DNA of 50,465 bases from UBA877 sp034436335 (GCA_034436335.1 DAOTVO010000010.1:1-50465); one strand, 5' to 3'. Positions 41,648-50,386 are shown, numbered from the stretch's first letter. Notes: generated by a model from the letters alone, not told the origin. Made by a program: numbers and translations.

Positions 41648-44086
41648 ATGAAAACATCTCTTCTGCCTGCTTCTCCACGCCTAATTCAGCGCGCCCTGCT
41701 GGGGACGGCCGCAGTCTTCGTGTTCCTCTATTCCCTTGTGCTGACCCTCTCTCCGGCAGCCCGCGCCCGTTCGTGGGAGGTGGAATATCGCTGGTCGCAC
41801 TGGCTGGGGATTGCCATTTGGTTCGCAATTTTTGTCCTCCTGCACATTCAACTCCAACGCCGCCTGCCAGACGCCGACCCTTATCTCCTTCCCGTCGTGG
41901 CCTTCCTTTCTGGATGGGGATTGCTCACCATCTGGAGGCTCTCGCCGGGCTTCGGTTTGCGCCAGGCCATCTGGCTGTTATTTTCAGGGCTTGTTCTGAC
42001 CTTTGGCCTGCGTCTCTCTCCCGAACTGGGTTTTCTGCGCCGTTACAAATACATCTTCCTCACCGCCGGCATTCTGCTTACGGCGCTGACCTTTTTCTTC
42101 GGCACCAACCCCTCCGGCGACGGACTGCGCCTGTGGCTGGGCTGCTGCGGCGTTTACCTCCAGCCCTCCGAACCGCTGAAACTGCTCTTCCTCATCTACC
42201 TTTCGGGCTATCTTTCCGAAATGCTTCTCCTGCGCTACCGGCTGGCAGCGCTCATCCCGCCGACGGCCATCGTCACCGGTGTAGCCCTCCTCCTGCTCGT
42301 CGCTCAGCGCGACCTTGGAACTGCCTCGATTTTCATCTTCCTGTACACACTCACCCTTTATATTGCCAGCGGACGCAAACGCGTCCTGTGGGTCAGCCTG
42401 GTAGGATTGGCAGTCGCCGGCGTGGCAGGATATTCCCTCTTCGATGTCATCCGCCTGCGCGTGGACGCCTGGCTCAATCCATGGCTCGACCCTGCCGGCC
42501 GCTCCTACCAGATTGTCCAGTCGCTGATTGCCATTGCCAACGGCGGCGTCAGCGGACGCGGCCCCGGACTCGGCAGTCCCGGCCTCGTACCGGTGGCCAC
42601 CTCCGACTTCATCTACACCGCCATCGCCGAAGAAACCGGTCTGGCCGGGACCCTCGGCCTGCTCCTGCTCATCGGCATCTTCACCGCCCGCGGACTGCTG
42701 ATTGCCTTGCGCGCTCCCGATACCTTCCGCCGCGTCCTGGCGGCCGGGCTTACGGCTTACCTCGCTGGCCAAAGTATTCTCATCATTGGTGGAAACACGC
42801 GCCTACTGCCGCTGACGGGGGTCACACTTCCATTCGTGTCCTACGGCGGCTCTTCCCTGCTGACATCGTTCATCGCCGTTCTGCTGCTCCTGCTCATCTC
42901 CAACCGAGCCGATGAGGAACCCGCTCCCCTGACGAACCCTCAACCCTTCCTGCTCACCGGCGCTCTGCTGGGGCTGGGTCTACTGGCATTGGCAGCCGTG
43001 ACCGGTTGGTGGGCGCTGGGACGCGGCCCGGCCCTGCTGGCGCGCACCGATAACGCCCGCCGCGCCCTTGCCGACCGCTACGTCCGGCGCGGCGCCCTGC
43101 TCGACCGCCGCGAACAACCTATCAATCTGACCCAAGGCGCGCCCGGCGAATATGTGCGCGTGTATGCCTATCCTGATCTCTCCTCTGTGGTTGGGTATAT
43201 CCATCCCAACTATGGGCAAACCGGCCTGGAAGCCAGTATGGATAACTATCTGCGCGGCTTGCAGGGCAATCCGGCCAGTCTCATTTGGGCAGACCACCTG
43301 TTCTACGGTCAGCCGCCGCCGGGCCTCGACATCCGCCTGAGCCTCGACCTGCGGCTTCAGGCCCACGCTGATTTTCTGCTGGGCCCCCGGCGGGGCGCAA
43401 TCGTCTTGATGAACGCTGACACAGGCGAAATCCTGGTCATGGCCTCGCACCCCACCTTCGACGCCAATCGGCTGGACGAACTCGAAGCCGCGCTGCTCGC
43501 CGACCCATCCAGTCCCCTGCTCAACCGCGCCGTTCAGAGCGCCTATCCTGTTGGCCAAGCGCTCGAACCATTTCTCCTGGCCGCCGGCCTGAGCGATTCT
43601 CCTTCACAAAGCGACCTGGAAGGCGTATACACCAGGCTTGGCTTTTTCGAAACCCCACAGGTCCGCTTGCCCACGGCAAAAGCCTCAGCGCCGGGGGGAA
43701 CATTGCGGGTCAGCCCCCTGCAGATGGCTCTGGCAGCGGCGACTCTCAGCAATGGAGGCAGACGTCCGGTTCCGCGCCTGGCAATGGCCGTGAGCACACC
43801 CTCCGAAGGATGGGTGATCCTACCCGCCCTTGGAAAAGATTCGCAGGTATTTCTGCCCAGCCGCGCCGAAAATGCGGCTGCATCATATGCCCTGAACGAC
43901 TTTCCTTTCTGGCAATGGACAGCCTCTGTCAGTAGCGGCACAGAAACCTTTCTCTGGTCGCTGGGCGGCACGCTGCCCGACTGGCAGGGAGCGCCACTCG
44001 TGGTCGTTGTCGTGCTGGAAGAGGGGTATCCATCGCTGGCAAGTTATATGGGGCAACAGTTGCTCCAATCGGCGATCAAGCCATAA
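41648..44086 (+). CDS. SEDS (FtsW/RodA) glycosyltransferase fused to a degenerate penicillin-binding domain
   Basis: This 812-residue protein joins two normally separate proteins. Residues about 10-420 form a SEDS polymerase with ten or more helices, RLWLGCCGVYLQPSEPLKLL, NPWLDPAGRSYQ, SDFIYTAIAEETG and TLPFVSYGGSSLL. After one further helix (435-455), residues about 465-812 resemble a class B transpeptidase: RRGALLDRRE, GAIVLMNADTGEILVMASHP and SPLQMALAAATLSNGG. The active-site SxxK is replaced by QALE (637-640) and KTGT by SSGT (762-765), so the transpeptidase should be inactive. It probably polymerises glycan strands with a built-in regulatory pseudo-enzyme. Confidence 0.88.
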   Translation: MKTSLLPASPRLIQRALLGTAAVFVFLYSLVLTLSPAARARSWEVEYRWSHWLGIAIWFAIFVLLHIQLQRRLPDADPYLLPVVAFLSGWGLLTIWRLSPGFGLRQAIWLLFSGLVLTFGLRLSPELGFLRRYKYIFLTAGILLTALTFFFGTNPSGDGLRLWLGCCGVYLQPSEPLKLLFLIYLSGYLSEMLLLRYRLAALIPPTAIVTGVALLLLVAQRDLGTASIFIFLYTLTLYIASGRKRVLWVSLVGLAVAGVAGYSLFDVIRLRVDAWLNPWLDPAGRSYQIVQSLIAIANGGVSGRGPGLGSPGLVPVATSDFIYTAIAEETGLAGTLGLLLLIGIFTARGLLIALRAPDTFRRVLAAGLTAYLAGQSILIIGGNTRLLPLTGVTLPFVSYGGSSLLTSFIAVLLLLLISNRADEEPAPLTNPQPFLLTGALLGLGLLALAAVTGWWALGRGPALLARTDNARRALADRYVRRGALLDRREQPINLTQGAPGEYVRVYAYPDLSSVVGYIHPNYGQTGLEASMDNYLRGLQGNPASLIWADHLFYGQPPPGLDIRLSLDLRLQAHADFLLGPRRGAIVLMNADTGEILVMASHPTFDANRLDELEAALLADPSSPLLNRAVQSAYPVGQALEPFLLAAGLSDSPSQSDLEGVYTRLGFFETPQVRLPTAKASAPGGTLRVSPLQMALAAATLSNGGRRPVPRLAMAVSTPSEGWVILPALGKDSQVFLPSRAENAAASYALNDFPFWQWTASVSSGTETFLWSLGGTLPDWQGAPLVVVVVLEEGYPSLASYMGQQLLQSAIKP

Positions 44087-44107
44087 AGCAAGGATAGTTT
44101 TTAAACG

Positions 44108-44140
44108 CACGACGCCCCCCAAAGTTTGGGGGTCGTCGTG
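44108..44140. terminator. Bidirectional terminator between SEDS fusion and tyrS
   Basis: A long dyad from 44108 to 44140 with arms CACGACGCCCCCCAAA and TTTGGGGGTCGTCGTG (one unpaired base) is followed by TTATTT on the right strand. It lies between two convergent genes. Confidence 0.88.
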
Positions 44141-44178
44141 TTATTTACCGATACGGAACACGGTAAGCGGTTCATCCG

Positions 44179-45393
44179 CTACTTCACGCGGACGAACTTC
44201 CGTTTGCCCACTTGCAGCACGCCGGGATGCGGGAAGGGAGCGTCGAACCTGTCCAAAACCTCGCCATCCAGGCGGACGCCCTTCTGGTCAATCAGCCGCC
44301 GTCCCTCGGATTTGCTCGCCGCCAGGCCAGCAGCCGTCAGCACGTCCAGCACCGTCTGACCGGGCTGAAGGGTGTATTCGGGCATTTCGTCTGGGACATC
44401 CTTTTGCTGAAATACCTTTTTGAAAGTCTCCTCGGCGCGGGCGGCCGATTCCTCGTCGTGGAAAATAGAGACAATTTCGCGGGCAATCGCCATCTTGGCG
44501 TCGCGCGGGTGCAGCGTTCCGGAGCGGAGAGCGGCCTCCATCTCGGCAACCCGGTCGGGGGTCCAGCGCGTGACGAGGCGCATATACTGTCCCATCGCTT
44601 TGTCGGGCACCGACATCACCTTGCCATACATGTCTTCCGGCGTCGCCAGGAGAGGGATGTGGTTGCCGAGCGATTTACTCATCTTGATCTCGCCGTCGGT
44701 GCCGGGCAGGATGCCCAGGATGATGGCAATGTTGGGGCGTGCGCCGAGGGCGGTCATAATTTTACGGGCGGCGGTCATGATGTTGAACATCTGGTCGGTG
44801 CCGCCAATCTGGACATCGGCCTGGAGCATGTAGGCATCGTAACCCTGCATGAGGGCATAGAAGGTTTCGTGCAGGTAGATGGGATCGTTGTTTTCCCAGC
44901 GCAGGCGGAAGTTTTCGCGTTCGCGCACGAATTGCTGGACGGTGAAGTTGGAGGCCAGGTTGATGAGTTCGGCGAAGGTCAACTCAGAAAGCCACTCGGA
45001 GTTGAAGCGGATTTTGGTCTTGTGGCGGTCGAGAATCTTGTAGGCCTGCTCGGCGTAGGTGGCAGCGTTATGGCGCACTTCTTCGGGCGTCAGGCGCGGG
45101 CGGAGTTTGTCTTTGTCAGAGGGGTCGCCGATGAGCGAGGTGTAGTCGCCGACGACGAAGGTGACCTCGTGGCCGAGTTCCTGGAACTGGCGTTGTTTGC
45201 GCATCGGGACGGTGTGGCCGAGGTGGAGGTCACTGGTGCGCGGGTCGAAGCCGCAGTAGACGCGCAGCGGGCGGCCTTCCTTCTGCGCTTCGAGCAGGCG
45301 CTCTTTCAACTCGCGCGCCATGTTTTCTTTCAATTCTTCGTCGCCGTATTCGGTGCCTTGCATGAGAAGGGCAACTTGCTGGTCAATGTTCAT
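44179..45393 (-). CDS. tyrS: Tyrosyl-tRNA synthetase
   Basis: ATG 45393 with GGAGGCCCT upstream gives 404 residues. Class I signature HLGH is in SDLHLGHTVPMRK and the KMSKS loop in GEIKMSKSLGNH. The tyrosine-binding region LMQGYDAYMLQADVQIGGTDQ is present, and a C-terminal S4 RNA-binding domain follows (TVLDVLTAAGLAASKSEGRRLI, split, about residues 342-363). It charges tRNA(Tyr). The divergent HLGH form with KMSKS resembles the TyrZ-type subgroup. The SAF-domain gene lies just upstream on the same strand. Confidence 0.94.
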   Translation of the reverse strand: MNIDQQVALLMQGTEYGDEELKENMARELKERLLEAQKEGRPLRVYCGFDPRTSDLHLGHTVPMRKQRQFQELGHEVTFVVGDYTSLIGDPSDKDKLRPRLTPEEVRHNAATYAEQAYKILDRHKTKIRFNSEWLSELTFAELINLASNFTVQQFVRERENFRLRWENNDPIYLHETFYALMQGYDAYMLQADVQIGGTDQMFNIMTAARKIMTALGARPNIAIILGILPGTDGEIKMSKSLGNHIPLLATPEDMYGKVMSVPDKAMGQYMRLVTRWTPDRVAEMEAALRSGTLHPRDAKMAIAREIVSIFHDEESAARAEETFKKVFQQKDVPDEMPEYTLQPGQTVLDVLTAAGLAASKSEGRRLIDQKGVRLDGEVLDRFDAPFPHPGVLQVGKRKFVRVK

Positions 45394-45407
45394 AGGGCCT
45401 CCGTAAA

Positions 45408-45767
45408 TTATCTTCTGCAACTTCCAGACGGGGGTGGCAATGGGTCGCCTCCACAATGGATCATCCAGCGGGCAATGGGAGTGCCCTTATCAATATCATA
45501 TCGGGCTACACATCCAAGAAGAGCATCATCGTCCCATATCATCGCTTCGGTCACTGTGCTTTCCGGGATGGAGATGGTGTCAAGGATTTCCTCGGTAAGC
45601 ACAAAGCCGGTTCTGATGGAGCGAGCGGCGACGAAGATTTCGGTCATGGGTACTGCCGAGGCGTCCTCGGCCCGCGCCTGCCTGCCCAGGAGAAAACCCA
45701 GCAATGTGCCGACACCAAAGCACAAGATCGCCGCGAGAGAAGAGATGATTATGCGCGAAGGCTTCAT
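45408..45767 (-). CDS. Membrane-anchored SAF-domain protein
   Basis: This 119-residue protein has an N-terminal membrane helix (about 6-26) followed by a SAF domain of the CpaB/RcpC type (TEIFVAARSIRTGFVLTEE, then LGCVARYDIDKGTPIARWM). CpaB proteins are longer and serve in Flp pilus assembly; this short form has no pilus genes nearby. ATG 45767 is chosen, with an alternative at 45782. It precedes tyrS by 14 bp and follows a possible attenuator. Confidence 0.65.
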   Translation of the reverse strand: MKPSRIIISSLAAILCFGVGTLLGFLLGRQARAEDASAVPMTEIFVAARSIRTGFVLTEEILDTISIPESTVTEAMIWDDDALLGCVARYDIDKGTPIARWMIHCGGDPLPPPSGSCRR

Positions 45768-45809
45768 AAAAAAACCCGCCATAGAACCCGCGAATCATTC
45801 AAACAAAAA

Positions 45810-45907
45810 GCGCGCCCGCTGCGGCAGGCGCGTGGAGGCGGAGCGCAGCGTGGGTCAGGAAAGGAAATAGTAGAAATAAACCGGCACATTCATTGCGGGC
45901 TATTATA
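45810..45907 (-). promoter_or_regulatory. Promoter, leader and terminator-like attenuator upstream of the SAF gene and tyrS
   Basis: On the leftward strand a TATAAT box (45907-45902) is followed after about 70 bases by a stem of arms ACGCGCCTGC and GCGGGCGCGC (45833-45810, one mismatch, 4-base loop), then TTTTTGTTT. This is an intrinsic terminator before any annotated gene. GCTGCG upstream (around 45848) can pair with CGCAGC inside the terminator, giving a competing antiterminator. No T-box motif is seen. It may instead be a small RNA gene. The rest of 45768-46049 holds nothing else recognisable. Confidence 0.45.
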
Positions 45908-46049
45908 CAACAGAACAGGTGAGAGAAATCCCGGATCTGAGAAGCGACTTAATTTCCTTCCTTCGCCGCCTAAACTCGCTGCCCGGTCAGACATCAAACA
46001 ACTTATCGGCGGACATGAAAAGCCCCGCCCTACTTTTGTGAAAAAAGGA

Positions 46050-46055
46050 TATACT
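46050..46055 (+). promoter_or_regulatory. -10 box of the receiver-KaiC module
   Basis: TATACT lies 21 bp upstream of ATG 46076, with AAGAGGATAG as ribosome-binding site. No clear -35 box is present. Confidence 0.45.
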
Positions 46056-46075
46056 ACTACAAGAGGATAGTTAGC

Positions 46076-46450
46076 ATGAATTCATCCCACATTCTTATCG
46101 GCGAACGCGACCCTTTCATGCGCCGCGCCCTGGAAAGTATCCTGGCACCACGTTTCAGATTGACCTTTACTGAAAATGGCGAAGAACTGCTGGCTCGCGC
46201 TCGAGAAAACCCGCCTGACATCATCATTTTAGAAATTTTATTGCCATACATAGACGGGTTGCAAGTCTGCCGCGAACTGAAGAGCGACCCTGCCACAGCC
46301 CGCATTCCCATTCTGGTCTTCAGCCTGCTGCTCGCCAAAGAACGCTCTCGTCTCGCCGGAGCAGATGATTTCCTGCTCAAGTCCCTTCGAGAAGACGTTC
46401 TGCTGACGCGTATCGAAAATCTCCTCATGCAAGTTCAAAAAGAAGGATAA
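46076..46450 (+). CDS. Stand-alone receiver domain with Glu at the phosphorylation site
   Basis: This 124-residue protein is a receiver domain only. The acidic pocket (Glu10, Asp12), Ser83 and Lys102 (DDFLLKSL) are in place, but the phosphoacceptor position is Glu53 (IIILEILLPYIDG) where Asp is expected. Glu there can mimic a phosphorylated state, or the protein is no longer phosphorylated. It lies 6 bp before the KaiC-like gene and was probably cotranscribed with it. Confidence 0.85.
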   Translation: MNSSHILIGERDPFMRRALESILAPRFRLTFTENGEELLARARENPPDIIILEILLPYIDGLQVCRELKSDPATARIPILVFSLLLAKERSRLAGADDFLLKSLREDVLLTRIENLLMQVQKEG

Positions 46451-46456
46451 TCTTCT

Positions 46457-47908
46457 ATGGAAAACCTGCTTACCCATATCCCTGGACTAGACCAGATTTT
46501 GTGCGGCGGCCTACCTGTTCACAGCACCGTTCTCATCGGCGGCGGCCCCGGCAGCGGCAAGACCATCCTCGCGAGTCAAATTGTTTTCCGCAATGCATCG
46601 CCCGAAAATAAAGCCATTTTTGTCAGCACGGTCTCTGAGCCGCTGGCGCGCATTTTGCACTATGCACAGGAATTTACTTTCTTCGACGCCTCGCTCATCC
46701 CAGATGTTGTTCTTTACGAAGATATCGGTCCCGACTTACTGGAAGGCAATGGCAAGCGCGCCCTGGAACGCATCGAGGCTTTATTGCTCAAGCATCGTCC
46801 TGGCTACCTGGTCATAGACAGCGTGCGCGCTCTGAGCGCTCTGAGCGAAAGCGCCCCTGCCATGCGGCGCACACTCTTCCGATTGGCATCTATGCTGGCC
46901 GCGCTCCCCTGCACCACATTTCTGGTCGGAGAATATCAGCCGCACGAGTACGCGGCTACCATCGAAGCCTCCATTGCGGACGCCATCCTGATGCTCGACC
47001 GACGCGAGCAGAGTCTATACGACCAGCGGGTGCTGCGCGTCGAAAAACTACGCGGCAGTAACTACATTCCCGGCGAACACACCTTCCGCATCTCATCCGA
47101 AGGGATTACCGTCTTTCCTCGCTTTACCACCCCGCCGATGCCGGCAACTTCTCCCCCCCACCGTGAATATGTTCCGACCGGAATTCGCGGCATGGATGAC
47201 GAAATGCTTCGTGGCGGCCTTCTGCGCGGCACCACCACCCTGCTGGCCGGAGACCCAGGCGTGGGAAAGACTGTCACCGCCCTGCACTTTCTGCTCAATG
47301 GCGTGAAATTTGGAGAAGCCGGGGCTTACATTTGTTTTCAAGAAGACCCCAATCAACTGGCGCAAATCGCCGCTAATTTCGGTTTCGATATAAATGCTCT
47401 AACCCGCAGTGGAAAACTAACCATATTCTACACGTCGCCCGTCGAATTGGATATTGACGAGCATGCCCAGTCTATCCTGGCAACTATTCGTCAGATTGGC
47501 GCGCGCCGCGTTGTCATAGACAGCATTGGTGACCTGGAAGCAGGGGCATGGGGTAGTCAGTAACGCTACTTCAATTTTGTTTACGCCCTCACGCAATGGT
47601 TCAAAAATAATCATATCACCGCTCTACTCACCGCCGAGATTAGCAGCCTGTTTGGCAATGAACTGACTCTCACCGGCCGCGGTATTTCTCACATTGCCGA
47701 TTCCATTGTCCTTCTGCGCTACACGGAAATGAAAGGCGAGATTTGCCGCGCGCTCACCGTGTTGGCCATACGCGGCAGCGACCACAGCAAACAAGTACGC
47801 AAGTACATCATCTCCGAAAAAGAGGGCCCCCATGTAGGTGAAGTTCTGCATCACACCTTCTCGATACTGCTTCCGACTCAGAACGCCGCGGCAGCCAGTA
47901 GTATCTAA
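46457..47908 (+). pseudogene. KaiC/RadA-like double ATPase, interrupted by in-frame TAA
   Basis: The frame encodes two RecA-type domains: Walker A GGPGSGKT (about 31-38) with LVIDSVRAL, and GDPGVGKT (about 268-275) with VVIDSIGDL. After 368 codons a TAA at 47561-47563 stops translation, but the same frame continues for 114 clearly homologous codons (RYFNFVYALTQWFKNN and onward) to TAA 47906. So one nonsense change, or an assembly error, truncates the second domain. The family couples ATPase activity to signalling; the circadian role of cyanobacterial KaiC should not be assumed. Confidence 0.85.
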
Positions 47909-47965
47909 CCGGCTGGCTAGCCACTGATTAAAGTTATATATTCTCCCCTCTTGCCGCCCTCCACC

Positions 47966-48283
47966 GACTCGGCAGGGAGGGCAAGTGTCCATAAGTGGTA
48001 AGCAATTATCGGCTGCTGATGAGCAATCTCGGACCACAAACCTCTTACAACTAACCCTTTGCGATATCGGCCCCGGCATCCCGCCCGCACATATAAAAAG
48101 CTCTTCGAGCCGCTTTTCAGCACCCAAGCCCACAACATCGGCTTGGGACTGGCCGTCAGCAAAAAACGGTCGAGGCCAATGGAGGGCCTCCCGAGGCGAG
48201 AGCGCAGTCTCCCCACAGGAAAAAGCCGGTACGGGCGCTGCCTTTACATTGACTTTACGGTTCAGCCTCCCACGGAGAGTTAA
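47966..48283 (+). pseudogene. Frameshifted histidine-kinase ATPase remnant
   Basis: Pieces of a kinase C-terminus appear in three frames in the correct order: GGQVSISGKQL and LTLCDIGPGIPPAHI in one, KKLFEPLFSTQAHNIGLGLA in the next, and SPQEKAGTGAAFTLTLRF in the third. These are the G1 and G2 boxes and the final strand of a HATPase domain. At least two frameshifts and the loss of the N-terminal half show it is dead. It probably was the kinase of the module formed with the receiver and KaiC-like genes. The bases 48284-48363 show no gene. Confidence 0.8.
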
Positions 48284-48363
48284 AGCAAGGCCAACAGCGC
48301 CTATTATTCACCAAGCAAGTCATCGGCGTAACCTGCGAATTATGTCCCAAGGTCTGATAAAGT

Positions 48364-49281
48364 CTATTCTTCGCGCCGCAGACGCGTCCCACAAGTGCGG
48401 CAGAACTGGTCGCCGGGGCGGGCGCGATGGCCGCAAGTGTGACAATAAATCATAGTCTCTTCTTCCGAGACAACCTGCAAAGAACGCCGACTCGAAAAAG
48501 TCTGGCTGCGACGTCCCTGCTTTAGCCGAGATGCAGGTTGGCCTTTCAGGAAACCGAACAAGACAAGCAAACCAAGCACAATCAACCCCAAACCAAGCGC
48601 GCCGACTACCCAGGGCAACACGTCCGTCCATGAGACACCTCCACCGGTATCTTCGAGCGGAAGAGCAGGCTCGATAGAGACACCGGAAACACTCAGCGTA
48701 TCATCGGCTTTGTCATAGCGGGCCGTAAACAAGTAAGTTTCACCCGCCTCCAGCGAAACAGTGGGAGTAACGAAATTACGAAGGTTATACGAATCGAATT
48801 CGAGCCTCGCTGGCAGCGGGTCGGTTGAGGCGTTTTTCCCCCCGATGGGCAACTGGAAAGACACCGAAAAATCATCCACCGCCATATCGCCGGGCCATTG
48901 ATACTCAATCTGGCGTGTTGTCCCCTGGACTTTCAACGCCATGTAATACTCCACCCACACATCCGGCGAAAAGGCGCGAATGGAAAGTATGGTCCACGTC
49001 TCGCCCGGGGTCTGCTCGTAATAAGCGTTCACCAACCCCACCTCCGCATCTTCCACAGCCACAGCATTGATTTCTGCCTCAGCAGGAATGCGGAGAGCAA
49101 TCGTCACCGGCAAGGTTGTCTCAGGCGGCAGAGTCAGATGATTAATCACCAGCACCGCCGGACGGTCGAACTCCGGCCAGATTTTCACCTCCACCGCAGA
49201 CAGGCGGAGCGGCTCCTGCGCCTGCGCCGGCAAGCCGGCAAGGAAGAACATCAACGTCAGAAATGCCCAAAGTTTCTTCAT
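48364..49281 (-). CDS. Exported membrane-anchored protein with zinc ribbon
   Basis: This 305-residue protein has a signal peptide (cleavage near AQAQE), a beta-rich extracellular region to about residue 215, one membrane helix (about 222-246), and a cytoplasmic tail ending in a zinc ribbon CHTCGHRARPGDQFCRTCG. I do not recognise the extracellular part. The architecture suggests transmembrane communication, but this is inference. GGAGAGG precedes ATG 49281. Confidence 0.75.
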   Translation of the reverse strand: MKKLWAFLTLMFFLAGLPAQAQEPLRLSAVEVKIWPEFDRPAVLVINHLTLPPETTLPVTIALRIPAEAEINAVAVEDAEVGLVNAYYEQTPGETWTILSIRAFSPDVWVEYYMALKVQGTTRQIEYQWPGDMAVDDFSVSFQLPIGGKNASTDPLPARLEFDSYNLRNFVTPTVSLEAGETYLFTARYDKADDTLSVSGVSIEPALPLEDTGGGVSWTDVLPWVVGALGLGLIVLGLLVLFGFLKGQPASRLKQGRRSQTFSSRRSLQVVSEEETMIYCHTCGHRARPGDQFCRTCGTRLRREE

Positions 49282-49299
49282 CGGCCTCTCCGAGAGAAT

Positions 49300-50274
49300 T
49301 TAATCCAATCTTACCATGCCGGCCAATTCATCAGAAGAAAGACTGCGGCAGGTAAGCACCAGTTCACGCATCAGGCGGTTGAGCGGCGCGAACCTGCCCA
49401 GCGCCTCCGCCTGCCGCGCAACGGCCCCGTTGATGGCCTCAACTTCGGTCGGCGCGCCACGCAGAACATCCCGCAGCATGGAGGACTGGTTCTCTGCCGT
49501 GCGCGCGGCCACTTCTTCGGCGGCGCGCTCCGGATCTGAAAACGGCAGCGCCACCTCGAGCGCCGCGGCCACCGAAGCGGTCTCGCGCGCCAACTCTCCG
49601 AGTAGACGGCGCGCCAACGGGTCGGCAAGCAAGCCGCCGTTGGATACGCGCAGGAGAGCCGTCAGCGGATTGATGGCCGAGTTGACCACCAGTTTGCCCC
49701 ACTGACGCGGCCGCATATCCGCAACGCGCTCAACCTGAAAGCCTGCTTTGGCTAAAAGGGCGGCCAGTTCATCGAGACGCGGATGCGCCTCCAGCCAGAG
49801 CGGCCCCTCACCCGCCAGACGCACCACGCCCGGAGCGGAGAGAAACGCCCCTAACGTGGTAACCCCCGCCGAAACGCGCCGCCGGCCCGAGGGAGCGTCC
49901 TGAGCCTGTCGAAGGGCCCCGGCCAAGAGCACATCGTTGCCCAGACCGTTCTGCAGACTAACGGCCAGCCCGTCGGGGGCAAGGCATTCGGCCAGTTGAC
50001 GGGCCGCGCGCTCCGTCTGCCAGGATTTGACCAGCACCAGCGCCAGGTCCGCCGGAGCACAGGCCGAAGGGTCCGAGGCGGCGAAGACCGGTTGGGGAGA
50101 TTCTCCCTCCACCCGCGCGCCGTCCCGGTAAAGCGCCTCCAGCGCCTCGGTCCAGGTTCCCAGCACCGTGACTCGCGCCCCGGCAGCCGCCAGCCGGGCG
50201 GCAAAGAGCGTCCCCAGCGCGCCCGTGCCGAGGAGAAGTATGTTTCGCCCGTTTGTTTTTTGCACTCTTCTCAT
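49300..50274 (-). CDS. panE: 2-dehydropantoate 2-reductase
   Basis: This 324-residue enzyme makes pantoate for coenzyme A. It has the NADP-binding GTGALGTLFAARLAAAG, the catalytic Lys region WGKLVVNSAINPLTALL and the family NGLGN motif. Between NGLGNDVLLAG and SAGVTTLGA is a short insertion (about residues 122-131, QAQDAPSG) encoded by DNA at 49896-49916 that reads as a known dispersed repeat phrase. GGGAGGGAA precedes ATG 50274. Confidence 0.88.
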   Translation of the reverse strand: MRRVQKTNGRNILLLGTGALGTLFAARLAAAGARVTVLGTWTEALEALYRDGARVEGESPQPVFAASDPSACAPADLALVLVKSWQTERAARQLAECLAPDGLAVSLQNGLGNDVLLAGALRQAQDAPSGRRRVSAGVTTLGAFLSAPGVVRLAGEGPLWLEAHPRLDELAALLAKAGFQVERVADMRPRQWGKLVVNSAINPLTALLRVSNGGLLADPLARRLLGELARETASVAAALEVALPFSDPERAAEEVAARTAENQSSMLRDVLRGAPTEVEAINGAVARQAEALGRFAPLNRLMRELVLTCRSLSSDELAGMVRLD

Positions 50275-50386
50275 TTCCCTCCCTTCTTACTTCTTATTTC
50301 TCCTGTAGTTTCGCCAAAATAACGAGATGAGCACTGGTAAATCTGGTAGGATTTGTTTGTCATAACAAACTGCCAGAGGAAACCAA
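50275..50386. other. Region between panE and the right-edge transposase
   Basis: Next to panE a short heptamer-like run (TTACTTC, TTATTTC) is present at about 50286-50302. At 50343-50375 a dyad (GTTTG-TCATAA-CAAAC inside CTGGTAG..CTGCCAG) lies just upstream of the partial gene and may be the end of an insertion sequence or its translation-control hairpin. Confidence 0.45.

Noticed and set aside
45783..45910. T-box riboswitch upstream of tyrS
   Set aside because: The conserved T-box sequence and specifier-loop features are absent; only a generic terminator and alternative pairing are seen.
46457..47908. Circadian clock function of the KaiC-like gene
   Set aside because: No kaiA or kaiB is present, the gene is interrupted, and KaiC-like ATPases are common in non-circadian bacteria.
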